A stretch of 64,000 nucleotides of DNA from Candidatus Ideonella esbjergensis (GCA_016710065.1 JADJLP010000001.1:558001-622000), one strand, 5' to 3'. Positions 9,104-18,089 are shown, counted from the stretch's first letter. Numbers and translations: made by a program. The notes: generated by a model from the letters alone, not told the origin.

Positions 9104-10075
9104 ATGGCCATCGCCGCGTCCACCTCCCTGGCCCCCGAGGCTTGGCAAAGGATCATCGACACCGATGACCTGGACGAGCTCGCCGGCTCGCAGCAAGACT
9201 GGCAGCTGAACTACCAGCAGCTGTCGCCGGGCGCCTTCAGCGGCCAGGTGCAGCACCTGCAGTTGCCTGGCATGCGCCTGGTGATTGAGAGCGTGAACCA
9301 GGCTGTGCACCAACGTGGCCAGCTGGGCCAGGGGCACTACGGTTTTGCGATGATGCCCGAGCTCTCGGGCGAGGCCATCTTCAACGGCCAGCGGCTGGAC
9401 AAGCACGCCATCATGGTGGGCCGCAGCGAAGACTTGGACCTGTGCACGCCAGCGGCGTCCACGCTGATCGGCATCGTGGTCAGCGAGGACCTGCTCAACC
9501 CGCTGTGGGAGCGCATGTACCAGAAGCCGCTGGCCGCCTGGCTGCAGAGCCAGATCGTCGTACAGGCCCAGCCCGCGGCAGTGCAGGCCGTGCGTGCCCT
9601 GCACCTGGCCACGCTGGCCCACAGCGCCGAGCGCCAGGGCCAGCCGCTGGACCACGCCGCGCTGTGCCAGCTGCGCGACGCGGTGTTGATCGAGTGGATC
9701 GAAGCGCTGCCGGGCGCCGTGGACACCACCGAGCTCAAGACCGTGGCCGCGCGCAAGCGTGTGGTGGACCGCGCCTGCGAGCTGATGATGAGCGACACCA
9801 GCGAACCCATGTCCATGCTGGCCCTGTGCAGCCGGGTGGGCGCCAGTGGGCGCAAGCTGAACTACTGCTTCCGTGACGTGCTGGGCACCAGCCCGGTGAA
9901 GTACCTGCGGCTTATGCGCCTGAACGGCGTGCGCCGCGAGCTCAAGCACGGCACGGCCAGCACCACCGTGCAGGACGTGGCCAGCCGCTGGGGCTTCTGG
10001 CACCTGAGCCGCTTCTCGCTGGACTACAAGCGCCAGTTCGGCGAGCTGCCTTCGGTCACGCTGCGGTCGCGCTGA
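9104..10075 (+). CDS. AraC-family transcriptional regulator
   Basis: A 323-residue regulator. Residues about 1-210 form a ligand-sensing domain of the AraC-like/EutR-like kind; the last 100 residues hold two helix-turn-helix units, with FRDVLGTSPVKYLRLMRL and VASRWGFWHLSRFSLDYKRQFGELPS characteristic of AraC/XylS. I chose the ATG at 9104; the frame is open further upstream but without conserved sequence. It is divergent from the aldehyde dehydrogenase at 8942, with a 161-bp shared gap, so it probably controls that catabolic operon. Ligand unknown. Confidence 0.9.
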   Translation: MAIAASTSLAPEAWQRIIDTDDLDELAGSQQDWQLNYQQLSPGAFSGQVQHLQLPGMRLVIESVNQAVHQRGQLGQGHYGFAMMPELSGEAIFNGQRLDKHAIMVGRSEDLDLCTPAASTLIGIVVSEDLLNPLWERMYQKPLAAWLQSQIVVQAQPAAVQAVRALHLATLAHSAERQGQPLDHAALCQLRDAVLIEWIEALPGAVDTTELKTVAARKRVVDRACELMMSDTSEPMSMLALCSRVGASGRKLNYCFRDVLGTSPVKYLRLMRLNGVRRELKHGTASTTVQDVASRWGFWHLSRFSLDYKRQFGELPSVTLRSR

Positions 10076-10121
10076 GCGCCAATCAGGCTCGCCATTGCGG
10101 CGGTGTCGCTACCATCGCTGG

Positions 10122-11609
10122 ATGTCACGAATCCCCTTCGCATTGCTGGCGCTCTCGCTGCTGCTTTTGGGGAGCGGTGCTGCGCAGGCGCAGCGGTTGC
10201 CTTCAAGCACCAAGCCGGTGGTTGATGCCGAACTGGTCCAGCGCCTGGGCGACGACTTCATCCGGGCCGACCAGGCCGAAGCCTTGTCCATCGCACTGGT
10301 GCAGCAAGGCCAGGTGCGTTACTTCAATTTCGGCACGGTTGTGCCGGGTGGGCAGCAACCCCCCACCGAGCACAGCGTGTACGAAGTGGGCTCGGTGTCC
10401 AAGGTCTTCACGTCGTTGCTGCTGGCCCATGCCGTTGTGAACCAGCGCATGGCGCTTGACGACGACATCCGCCGTCACCTGCCAGGCCGGTACCCGAACC
10501 TGCAATTCAAGGGCCGGCCGGTCACGGTGCGCGAGCTGGCCAACACCACATCTGCGCTGCCCGACAACTTGCCGGATTTCGAGTCCATCGTGGTGGGGGT
10601 GAAGCCCTCAGACCGCCCGGCCGCCTTGGCCGCCGCGCTGGCCCGCTACAGCGACGAGGACCTGCTGCGAGACCTCAATGCGGTGACGCTGTTGGGCCGG
10701 CCCGGCACCACCCCGCGACATTCCAACCTCGCGTCGAAACTGCTGGGGCTGATGCTGGAGCGTGTCTATGGCGCACCATACCCGGCGCTCCTGCAGCGCC
10801 ATGTGGAGCAGCCGCTCGGCATGCAAAGTGGTGTCGGCGAGGCGCGTGCCACCTTGATGGTGACGGGCCAGGACCCGCAGCACCTGCCCATGCCGGCCAC
10901 GAACCAGCCGGCCATCCTGCCCGCTGGCGGCTTGCGCTACAGCACCGCCGACCTGGCCAGGTTTGTGGCCGCTGAGCTCAGACCCGCCACGCCGGCCATG
11001 CGGCTCAGCCAGCAGGCGCTCTGGGGCAAGCCGGATGCGCTGGCGGTGGGGTTCAACTGGAACATCTCGCGCAACACCGAAAGTGATCTGCGACTCCAGG
11101 CTTCTGGAGGAACGTTCGGCAGCGCCAGCCATGTGGAGATCTACCCGGCGCGGGGCTACGGCATCGTCTTGCTGGCCAACCGATCGGGTGATGCCCAGTG
11201 GCTGCTTCAGCAACTGGCCGACCAGGTGTTCGAGGCTGCCGTCTCCACCCCCGCACTGGGTGCATTGCAGGCTGCACTTCAGGCCCGGGGCTTTGTCGAT
11301 GTTGACAAGGTGGTGAGCCAGGTTCGACGAACCCATCCTGAACTGCACCTCACCGAGGCCTATGTGAACCAGTGGGGTGGCAGCCTGCTCGCGGCGAAGC
11401 AGTGGGATGCGGCGCTGGGACTTTTCAAGTTCAATGCCAGGCGCTGGCCAAAGAGCACCAATGCCCACGACAGCCTGGGCTACGCCTACCTGCAACTGGG
11501 CGACAAAGTGCGCGCGGCCGCTGCATACCGACGCGCCGTTCGGCTGGACCCCGCCAACGCAGACGCCGCCCAATCGCTGCAGGCGCTGAGCCTGCGCCCA
11601 ACTCAGTAA
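10122..11609 (+). CDS. Secreted serine hydrolase (beta-lactamase family) with C-terminal TPR
   Basis: A 495-residue exported protein. Residues 1-23 are a signal peptide ending AQA. A class C beta-lactamase/penicillin-binding-protein-like domain follows, with the SxxK motif at S91-K94 (SVSK) and conserved GGLRYSTADLARF. After about residue 395 comes a helical region ending in a clear tetratricopeptide-like repeat (LGYAYLQLGDKVRAAAAYRRAVRLDP written in two parts: LGYAYLQLGDK and AYRRAVRLDPANADA). The start is the ATG just before the signal peptide. It converges on hpaI with a 7-bp overlap of the 3' ends. Likely a periplasmic esterase or peptidase; substrate unknown. Confidence 0.85.
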   Translation: MSRIPFALLALSLLLLGSGAAQAQRLPSSTKPVVDAELVQRLGDDFIRADQAEALSIALVQQGQVRYFNFGTVVPGGQQPPTEHSVYEVGSVSKVFTSLLLAHAVVNQRMALDDDIRRHLPGRYPNLQFKGRPVTVRELANTTSALPDNLPDFESIVVGVKPSDRPAALAAALARYSDEDLLRDLNAVTLLGRPGTTPRHSNLASKLLGLMLERVYGAPYPALLQRHVEQPLGMQSGVGEARATLMVTGQDPQHLPMPATNQPAILPAGGLRYSTADLARFVAAELRPATPAMRLSQQALWGKPDALAVGFNWNISRNTESDLRLQASGGTFGSASHVEIYPARGYGIVLLANRSGDAQWLLQQLADQVFEAAVSTPALGALQAALQARGFVDVDKVVSQVRRTHPELHLTEAYVNQWGGSLLAAKQWDAALGLFKFNARRWPKSTNAHDSLGYAYLQLGDKVRAAAAYRRAVRLDPANADAAQSLQALSLRPTQ

Positions 11610-12412
11610 CCGCCGCTGGCGCCGGCGCCAGGAGGGGGCGCCTGCACGAACCTGCGTGCCAGTTCGCTCGCGGCCTTCACCAGCAGCGTGGTGTCCACGC
11701 CCACCGCCACGAACAGCGCACCCGCGTCGAGGTACTGCTGCGCCAGCTTCGGGTCGACGGCCAGGATGCCGGCCGCCTTGCCGGCCGCTCGCACCGTGGC
11801 GATGCCTTCCAGGATCACTTTCTGCACCTCGGGGTGGCCGGGCTGGCCGCGGTAGCCCATGCTGGCCGAGAGATCGGCCGGGCCGAAGAACACGCCGTCC
11901 ACACCCTCTGTGTTGGCGATGGCCTGCAGGTTCTGCACCGCCAGCACCGTCTCGGCCTGCACCAGCAAACACATCTGGCCGTTGGCCTGGTTCAGGTAGT
12001 CGTCCACCTGGTTCCAGCGCGAGGCGCGCGCCAGCGCCGCGCCCATGCCGCGTATGCCCTCGGGCGGGTAGCGCATGGCCTGCACCATCAGGGCCGCCTG
12101 CTCGGGGGTATCGACCATGGGGATCAGCAAGGTCTGCGCACCCACGTCCAGGTACTGCTTCACCAGCGCCACGTCGGCCTGCACCGCGCGCACCACGGGC
12201 TGCACGGGGTAGGGCGCCATCGCGCGGAGTTGATCGAGCACCGTGCGCGGGTCATTGGGGGCGTGCTCGCCATCGAGCAGCAGCCAGTCAAAGCCGCAGC
12301 CGGCCAGGGCCTCGGCCACGTTGGCATCGGCGAAGCCCACCCAGCAGCCGATCTGGGGGCGGCCGGCGCGCAGGGCGTCGCGGAAGGTGTTGGCGGGGAT
12401 CTTCATGGTCAT
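11603..12412 (-). CDS. hpaI: 4-hydroxy-2-oxoheptane-1,7-dioate aldolase (HpcH/HpaI family)
   Basis: Splits 4-hydroxy-2-oxoheptanedioate into pyruvate and succinate semialdehyde, the last step of homoprotocatechuate meta-cleavage. The 269-residue protein is a class II, metal-dependent TIM-barrel aldolase. Residues matching the E. coli HpaI active site are all present at a constant offset of five: H50 (in DGEH), R75, E154 (in QAET) and D180 (in FFGPADLS). It overlaps the preceding reductase gene by 4 bp. Its product succinate semialdehyde would need a dehydrogenase such as the one at 7500-8942. Confidence 0.93.
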   Translation of the reverse strand: MTMKIPANTFRDALRAGRPQIGCWVGFADANVAEALAGCGFDWLLLDGEHAPNDPRTVLDQLRAMAPYPVQPVVRAVQADVALVKQYLDVGAQTLLIPMVDTPEQAALMVQAMRYPPEGIRGMGAALARASRWNQVDDYLNQANGQMCLLVQAETVLAVQNLQAIANTEGVDGVFFGPADLSASMGYRGQPGHPEVQKVILEGIATVRAAGKAAGILAVDPKLAQQYLDAGALFVAVGVDTTLLVKAASELARRFVQAPPPGAGASGGY

Positions 12413-13419
12413 TCAGGGTAGAGATGGCGCATGCGGCCCATCAAGCGGGTCAGGCCCAGCAGCGCGTCGATGTGGGGCGTGGCCAGGCCCAGGTGTTGGC
12501 CGATCTCGCGCACCGCACCCACCAGGGCGTCGAGCTCGATGGCGCGGCCGGCTTCCACGTCCTGCAGCATTGAGGTCTTGAACGAGCCCAGGCTGCGGGT
12601 GATGGCGTGGCGGTCGTCGGGCACCTGATCAATGCCGCAACCGATGCGCGCGCCGATGGCCTGGGCTTCGAGCATCACGGCGGAGCAAAAGGCGCGCACC
12701 AGCGGGTCGTCCAGGATGCGGTCGCAGGGCGCGCCGGTGAGGGCCGAGACCGGGTTCATGGTCATGTTGCCCCAGAGCTTGAACCAGATCTCGTGCTGGA
12801 TGCAGGGGACTTGTTTCACGGCGAAGCCGGCCCCTTCCAGCAGCGCGGCCACGGCCTGCACGCGATCTGAAATACCCCCGGCGGGTTCGCCGATGATCAA
12901 CTGGTTGTTCTTGATGCGTGCAATGTGGCCAGGCTGCGGCGCCGCTGCGCTCACGTGCACCACGCAGCCCAGCACATGGTGTGTGGGCAGGGCCGCGGCG
13001 GTGCGGCCGCCGGGGTCCACCGCCTGCAGTTGCAGGCCGGCGCACTCACCGCCCAGACCGTCAAAGAACCACCAGGGCACGCCGTTCATGGCCACCAGCA
13101 CTGTTGTGTGGGGTGCCAGCAGCGGGCGGATCTGCTCGGCCACAGCCGGCATGGCCGGGCCCTTCACCGAGACGATCACCAGGTCTTGCGGGCCCAGGGC
13201 TGCGGCGTCGCTGCTGGCGTGCAGGGCCACGCGCTGCTCGGCACCGTCGGCGTCTTGCCAAGTGAGCCCGTCGGCTTGCAGCGCGCGCAGCGTCTCGCCC
13301 CGCGCCAGGGCGCTCAGGGCGATGCGCCCGGCCGGCAGGCGCGAGCCCAGCCAGGCGGCAAACACGCCACCGATGGCGCCCACGCCGACAACGCAGACCT
13401 TGTGAAGATGATCACTCAT
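12409..13419 (-). CDS. 2-dehydropantoate 2-reductase (KPR) family oxidoreductase
   Basis: A 336-residue NAD(P)-dependent reductase. The Rossmann glycine motif GVGAIGG is at residues 12-18, and the C-terminal ApbA helical domain contains KLWGNMTMNPVSALTG, where Lys and Asn correspond to conserved KPR catalytic residues. The family includes PanE, which reduces ketopantoate for pantothenate synthesis, and many paralogues on other 2-keto acids. It is coupled by 4-bp overlaps on both sides to a class II aldolase and to hpaI, so a catabolic keto-acid role is more likely than vitamin synthesis. That role is inference. Confidence 0.85.
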   Translation of the reverse strand: MSDHLHKVCVVGVGAIGGVFAAWLGSRLPAGRIALSALARGETLRALQADGLTWQDADGAEQRVALHASSDAAALGPQDLVIVSVKGPAMPAVAEQIRPLLAPHTTVLVAMNGVPWWFFDGLGGECAGLQLQAVDPGGRTAAALPTHHVLGCVVHVSAAAPQPGHIARIKNNQLIIGEPAGGISDRVQAVAALLEGAGFAVKQVPCIQHEIWFKLWGNMTMNPVSALTGAPCDRILDDPLVRAFCSAVMLEAQAIGARIGCGIDQVPDDRHAITRSLGSFKTSMLQDVEAGRAIELDALVGAVREIGQHLGLATPHIDALLGLTRLMGRMRHLYPE

Positions 13420-14177
13420 GCGCGGTAGCTGGGGTCGATGCGGTCGATCAGCCTTTGCATGGCGGCAAACGAATCCTCACCGGCCCCGAACTTGGGGTTG
13501 AAGTTCAGCGAGTCTCGCACGCAGCCCTGCAAGGCCGCTTCGGTGATGGGCTGCAAGGCGCCCAGCGCTTGCGAGGCCACCTGGATCTCGCAGGCCCGCT
13601 GCACCAGCCACATCAGGTTGAAGCCCTGGGCGAGGGTGTTGGCGATGACCACCGGGCCGTGGTTGCGCAGCAGCAGCACGCGCTTGCCGCCCGAACTGGC
13701 AAGGATGCGAGCACCCTCGTCGTGGTGCACGGTGATGCCCTCGAAGTCGTGGTACGCCACCTGGCCGTACAACTGGGCCGCGTAGAAGTTGGTGTACGAG
13801 AGCCCGTCCTTCAGGCAGCACACGGCCATGGTGGGCGTGGTGTGCACGTGCATCACGCAGTGCGCGTCGGGCAGCGTGGCGTGGATGGCGCCGTGGAAGG
13901 TGAAACCGGCCGGGTTGATGGGCCAGTCGCTGTGGCCGATGAGGTTGCCGTCCACGTCCACCTTCACCAGGTTGCTGGCGGTGACTTCGCTGTAATGCAG
14001 GCCGAAGGGGTTGATGAGGAAATGCTGCTCAGGCCCTGGCACCCGCAGCGAGATGTGGTTGTAGATCAGCTCGGCCCAACCCAGGTGGGCAAAGATGCGG
14101 TAGCAGGCGGCCAGCTTGACGCGGGCCTTCCATTCGGCATCGCTGAAGCGGGCAGGTTGGGTGAATGCGCTGCTCAT
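13416..14177 (-). CDS. Class II aldolase/adducin family protein
   Basis: A 253-residue protein of the fuculose-phosphate aldolase fold. The zinc ligands are visible as the HVH pair in MHVHTTPTM and the later His in LLRNHGPVV, and YNHISLRVPG near residue 40 is the typical N-terminal motif. The class includes metal-dependent aldolases and decarboxylases acting on hydroxy-oxo acids; adducin-like members can lack activity, but the metal site is intact here. It lies between hpaH and the KPR-like gene in one same-strand run. Its reaction in the pathway is unknown. Confidence 0.85.
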   Translation of the reverse strand: MSSAFTQPARFSDAEWKARVKLAACYRIFAHLGWAELIYNHISLRVPGPEQHFLINPFGLHYSEVTASNLVKVDVDGNLIGHSDWPINPAGFTFHGAIHATLPDAHCVMHVHTTPTMAVCCLKDGLSYTNFYAAQLYGQVAYHDFEGITVHHDEGARILASSGGKRVLLLRNHGPVVIANTLAQGFNLMWLVQRACEIQVASQALGALQPITEAALQGCVRDSLNFNPKFGAGEDSFAAMQRLIDRIDPSYRA

Positions 14178-14190
14178 ATTGACTCCTCGG

Positions 14191-14286
14191 CGTCATTCCC
14201 GCGAAAGGCGGGAATCCAGTGTTCGGTGGCAGGGGTGGATTCCCGCCTTCGCGGGAATGACGGAGTGGGTGGCGGGAATGACGAAG
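14191..14286. repeat. Paired palindromic repeat, copy 1
   Basis: Two inverted copies of an ATTCCC...GGGAAT palindrome about 18 bp apart, in the gap between hpaH and the class II aldolase gene. The left arm has a 9-base core instead of 8, and a third partial arm (GCGGGAATGACG) follows the right one. Confidence 0.9.
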
Positions 14287-14289
14287 TAG

Positions 14290-15105
14290 TCAAACAAAGC
14301 GGAACTTCAAACTACCCAGCGGCCCGTAGTCGGCCTCGAACGCATCACCCGCCTTGGCCGCCACCGGCCGTGTGAACGAGCCGGCCAGCACAATGTGGCC
14401 GGGCTGCAGCGTTTCGCCCCAGGGCGCAAGCTTGTTGGCCAGCCAGGCGATGCCAATGGCCGGGTCGCCCTGCACGCCCGCCGCCAGGCCGGTTTCTTCC
14501 ACCACGCCGTTCTGCCGCAGGATGGCGCCGCACCAGGCGCGGTCCACCGCGCGCGGGCCGACGCGCTTTCCACCCAGCACGATGCCGGCGTTGGCCGCGT
14601 TGTCGCTGATGGTGTCGAAGACCTTGCGCATCACCTTGGTGTGGCGGCAGAACTGCTCGATGCGGGCGTCGATGATCTCGATGGCCGGGGTGATGTAGTC
14701 GGTGGCGTCCAGCACCTGCTCCACGGTCACGTTGGGCCCTTGCAGCGGCGCCTTGAGGATGAAGGCCAGCTCCACCTCCACGCGCGGGGCGATGAAGTTC
14801 GTCACCGGGATGCTCAGCTCGGCGTCGCCCTCGCAGCGGTAGAGCATGTGGTCCAGCAGCGTGCCGTAGTCGGGCTCGGTGATCTGGCTGCTGATCTGCA
14901 TCGCGCGGCTGGTGAGGCCGATCTTGTGGCCGATCACCTTGGCGCCGGCGGCGATCTGCGCCGCCACCCAGGCGCGGCTGACCTGGTAGCCGTCTTCGAT
15001 GGTCATGCCCGGGAAGCGCTTGCTGAAGTGCTCGACCTGCAAGCGGGTGTCTTGCGAGGTCTGCAGTTCGGCGGCGAGCTGCTGGATTTGTTCGGGGTTC
15101 AGCAT
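14290..15105 (-). CDS. hpaH: 2-oxohept-3-ene-1,7-dioate hydratase
   Basis: Adds water to 2-oxohept-3-enedioate to give the HpaI substrate. The 271-residue protein belongs to the fumarylacetoacetase-like hydratase group (MhpD/HpcG). The metal-binding acids are visible as the ExE pair in PRVEVELAF and the Glu in PAIEIIDARI. VIGHKIGLTSRAMQ near residue 58 is the family signature. The stop lies just before repeat copy 1 and the start is 3 bp from the stop of hpaF, consistent with one transcript. Confidence 0.93.
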   Translation of the reverse strand: MLNPEQIQQLAAELQTSQDTRLQVEHFSKRFPGMTIEDGYQVSRAWVAAQIAAGAKVIGHKIGLTSRAMQISSQITEPDYGTLLDHMLYRCEGDAELSIPVTNFIAPRVEVELAFILKAPLQGPNVTVEQVLDATDYITPAIEIIDARIEQFCRHTKVMRKVFDTISDNAANAGIVLGGKRVGPRAVDRAWCGAILRQNGVVEETGLAAGVQGDPAIGIAWLANKLAPWGETLQPGHIVLAGSFTRPVAAKAGDAFEADYGPLGSLKFRFV

Positions 15106-15108
15106 GGG

Positions 15109-15555
15109 TCAGTTCTTCTTGAACAGCGGGTGCAGGGACGAGTTCTTGGCGTCGAAGACCTCAGGGCCTTCGTCGATTTGCAGCGTGACGCCGATGTGGC
15201 GCGTGGCCAGCAGCGGTGCAAAGTGGGCTTTGGCGGTGGCTTCCAGTGCCTGGCCCACCGCTTGATGGACGGCGGCGCTGCGGCCCCGGCCCATGCGCAG
15301 GTTGAGGTACACAAAGCCGTAGTCGCCACCCAGGCCAGCGGCCTGGCCTGCCAAGCCACCATCGGCCACCGCACTGTGCGCTGCCGGGTAGGCCAGCACG
15401 CGCACACCGCCTGTGGGAAAGACCTGTTGGCCCGCCTCGTCGCGTGCGGAAAGCATGGTGTCGGCCAGCGCGCGGCACAGGGCCGTCATGTCGCTTCCGC
15501 CCTGGCCCACAGGCTGGTCGAGATCGGGGGTGTAGAGGATGACGAGGTGCGGCAT
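15109..15555 (-). CDS. hpaF: 5-carboxymethyl-2-hydroxymuconate delta-isomerase
   Basis: Tautomerises 5-carboxymethyl-2-hydroxymuconate in the homoprotocatechuate pathway. The 148-residue protein starts MPHLVILY; Pro2 becomes the N-terminal catalytic proline after Met removal, as in the tautomerase superfamily, and this decided the start (an upstream in-frame ATG at 15597 would bury the proline). Slightly longer than E. coli HpaF (about 126 residues). The gene lies 10 bp after hpaD. Confidence 0.9.
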   Translation of the reverse strand: MPHLVILYTPDLDQPVGQGGSDMTALCRALADTMLSARDEAGQQVFPTGGVRVLAYPAAHSAVADGGLAGQAAGLGGDYGFVYLNLRMGRGRSAAVHQAVGQALEATAKAHFAPLLATRHIGVTLQIDEGPEVFDAKNSSLHPLFKKN

Positions 15556-15565
15556 GGTGGTGCCT

Positions 15566-16492
15566 TCAGAGCCGCGTGGAGACAGCGGTGTAGCCATCTG
15601 CCGCCGAGGCCTGCGCAGCAGGGATCAGCTTGCCGCTCACCGGCGTCACCGGGAACACGGCGTTCAACTGCCCCGTGCCACTGGCGCCGAAGTAGGGCGT
15701 GACGATCTCGGCCTGGCCGTCGTACTCGCTCCAGCCCAGCGCGCCCAGCATCATCGCCGTGTCGTGCATGAAGCCCTCTCCGTGGCCCTTGCTGGCGTAC
15801 TCGGGCAGCATCTCGCAGAAGTCCTTCCACTGGCCGGCCTGCCACATCTCGATCACGCGGCGGTCCAACTGCTCCAGGAACGGGCTCCAGATCTTGAACG
15901 CGAACTCCGGCGCCAGACCGTTCTGTGCAAACCGGTGGCTCAAAGAACCACTGGCCAGGAAGGCCACCGTGCCGTCGTAGTGCTCTTCCACCGCCTTGCG
16001 CATGGCCCAACCCAGGCGGGCACTGTCGTTGAGGTAATGCACCGTGCACAGGGCCGACACCGAGATGGCCTTGAAGTGCTGGTCGGCGTTCATGTAGCGC
16101 ATGGGCACCAGGGTGCCGTACTCCGGGTCCAGCGTGGTGTCGGCGTGGGCCAGGGTCTCCACACCATGTTCCACGGCGACCTTGGCGAGCAACTGGCCCA
16201 GCTCGGGGTTGCCGGGGCACTCAAACGGCATGTTCTTGATGAAGTGCGGCAGTTCGTTGCTGGTGTAGTGGCCCTTGAAGTGGCGCGCGCAATTGATGTG
16301 GTAATTCGCGTTCACCAGCCAGTGGGTGTCGAACACCACCACGGTGTCCACGCCCAGCTCGCGGCAGCGGCGGCTGATCTCTTTGTGGCCATCGATGGCG
16401 TCTTGCCGAGTGCCCTTGCGCGGGCCGTCCAGCTCGCTGAGGTACATGGAAGGAACGTGGGTGATTTTTCCGACGAGTGCAAGTTTGCCCAT
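15566..16492 (-). CDS. hpaD: 3,4-dihydroxyphenylacetate 2,3-dioxygenase
   Basis: Ring-cleaving extradiol dioxygenase that opens homoprotocatechuate to 5-carboxymethyl-2-hydroxymuconate semialdehyde. At 308 residues it is of the class III (LigB-like) type, as in E. coli HpaD. Expected Fe(II) ligands are visible at H12 (ITHVPSM) and H57 (FDTHW), and LASGSLSHRF carries conserved catalytic-pocket residues. A GGAGA ribosome site precedes the ATG. It sits between hpaE and hpaF, with repeat copy 2 in the hpaE-hpaD gap. Confidence 0.94.
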   Translation of the reverse strand: MGKLALVGKITHVPSMYLSELDGPRKGTRQDAIDGHKEISRRCRELGVDTVVVFDTHWLVNANYHINCARHFKGHYTSNELPHFIKNMPFECPGNPELGQLLAKVAVEHGVETLAHADTTLDPEYGTLVPMRYMNADQHFKAISVSALCTVHYLNDSARLGWAMRKAVEEHYDGTVAFLASGSLSHRFAQNGLAPEFAFKIWSPFLEQLDRRVIEMWQAGQWKDFCEMLPEYASKGHGEGFMHDTAMMLGALGWSEYDGQAEIVTPYFGASGTGQLNAVFPVTPVSGKLIPAAQASAADGYTAVSTRL

Positions 16493-16514
16493 GGGTCTGT
16501 CTCCGGTTTGTCCC

Positions 16515-16589
16515 CGTCATTCCCGCGCAGGCGGGAATCCAGGGTTTGGTATGGGTAGCCTGTGGATTCCCGCCTGCGCGGGAATGACG
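16515..16589. repeat. Paired palindromic repeat, copy 2
   Basis: Two ATTCCC-N8-GGGAAT cores in inverted orientation with an about 20-bp spacer, filling most of the 105-bp gap between hpaE and hpaD. Confidence 0.92.
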
Positions 16590-16597
16590 AAGAGGGG

Positions 16598-18067
16598 TCA
16601 CACGCCCCAATGCGGAATGTGGTGAGAGCCCATCGACACGGCGATGTTCTTGGGCTCCAGGAAGACTTCGTAGCTCCAGGTGCCGCCCTCGCGGCCCGTG
16701 CCGCTGGCCTTGGTGCCGCCGAAGGGCTGGCGCAGGTCGCGCACGTTCTGGCTGTTGACGAAGCACATGCCGGCTTCCACGGCTGCGGCCACGCGGTGGG
16801 CCTTGCCCAGGTTTTCAGTCCAGACGTAGCTGGAGAGGCCGTAGGGGATGTCGTTGGCCAGGCGAATCGCATCGGCTTCGTCTTCGAATGGAATCAGACA
16901 GGCCACCGGCCCAAAGATCTCTTCTTGCGCGATGCGCATGCGGTTGTCCACGTCGGCAAACACCGTGGGCTTCACGAAGTTGCCCTTGCGCAGATGCGCT
17001 GGCAGCTCGGGTGCCTCCAGCCCGCCGCACAGCAGCGTGGCGCCTTCCTTCGGGCCCAATTCGATGTAGCTGCGCACCTTGGCCAGATGCGCCTGCGAAA
17101 TCATCGGTCCGATGATGGTCTTTTCATCCAGCGGGTCGCCCACGCTGATGCTCTGGGCGCGCGCGGCGAACTTGGCGGCAAAGTCGGCGTAGATGCTCTT
17201 TTGCACCAGGATGCGGCTGCCGGCGGTGCAGCGCTCGCCGTTGTTGCTGAAGATCATGAAGATCGCGGCGTCAAGCGCACGGCTCAGATCGGCGTCGGCA
17301 AAGATCACGAAGGGGCTCTTGCCACCCAGCTCCATGCTGAACTTCTTCAGCCCCGCACTTTGAACAATGCGGTTGCCGGTGACGGTGGAGCCGGTGAACG
17401 AGATGGCGCGCACGTCTTGGTGGGCGCACAGCGGCTCGCCCACCTCTTTGCCGTAGCCGTGCACCACGTTCAGCACGCCGGCGGGAATGCCGGCTTCCAG
17501 TGCCAGCTCGCCCAGGCGCGCGGCTGTCATGGGCGAGAGCTCGCTCATCTTCAGCACGGCGGTGTTGCCAAAGGCCAGGCAGGGCGCCACCTTCCACGTG
17601 GCCGTCATGAAGGGCACGTTCCAGGGGCTGATGAGCGCGCACACGCCCACGGGGTGGAACAGCGTGTAGTTCAGGTGCGTGGGCGTGGGGTAGGTGTGGC
17701 CGTCCACGCGGGTGCACATCTCGGCGAAGTAATGGAAGTTGTCGGCCGCGCGTGGCACCAGCTGCTTGCCGGTCTGGCTGATGCTCTGGCCGGTGTCCTT
17801 CGTCTCGGTTTGGGCGATCTCGGGCACGTGCTGGGCGATCAGCTCGCCCAGCTTGCGCATCAGCGCGGCGCGCTCGGTGGCGGGGCGGCCGGCCCAGGCG
17901 GGGAAGGCGTCTTTGGCGGCCTGCACGGCAGCGTTCACTTCCGCCGTACCGCCGCTGGCCACTTCGGCCAGCACCTCTTGGGTGGCGGGGTTGATGGTTT
18001 CAAAGCGCTGGGCGCTGTCCACGGCCTTGCCGGCGATCAGGTGTTGAATCAATGTGGGGTTGGGCAT
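16598..18067 (-). CDS. hpaE: 5-carboxymethyl-2-hydroxymuconate semialdehyde dehydrogenase
   Basis: NAD-dependent oxidation of the HpaD ring-cleavage product. The 489-residue ALDH has the general base in MELGGKSPF and the catalytic thiol C280 in GERCTAGSRI. The C-terminal PFGGTKASGTGREGGTWSYEVF is typical of the HpaE group. Gene order hpaG-hpaE-hpaD-hpaF-hpaH fixes the assignment better than sequence alone, since this ALDH branch also contains betaine aldehyde and hydroxymuconic semialdehyde dehydrogenases. Confidence 0.93.
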   Translation of the reverse strand: MPNPTLIQHLIAGKAVDSAQRFETINPATQEVLAEVASGGTAEVNAAVQAAKDAFPAWAGRPATERAALMRKLGELIAQHVPEIAQTETKDTGQSISQTGKQLVPRAADNFHYFAEMCTRVDGHTYPTPTHLNYTLFHPVGVCALISPWNVPFMTATWKVAPCLAFGNTAVLKMSELSPMTAARLGELALEAGIPAGVLNVVHGYGKEVGEPLCAHQDVRAISFTGSTVTGNRIVQSAGLKKFSMELGGKSPFVIFADADLSRALDAAIFMIFSNNGERCTAGSRILVQKSIYADFAAKFAARAQSISVGDPLDEKTIIGPMISQAHLAKVRSYIELGPKEGATLLCGGLEAPELPAHLRKGNFVKPTVFADVDNRMRIAQEEIFGPVACLIPFEDEADAIRLANDIPYGLSSYVWTENLGKAHRVAAAVEAGMCFVNSQNVRDLRQPFGGTKASGTGREGGTWSYEVFLEPKNIAVSMGSHHIPHWGV

Positions 18068-18089
18068 GTTGACGTTTCCGATGGCGCCC

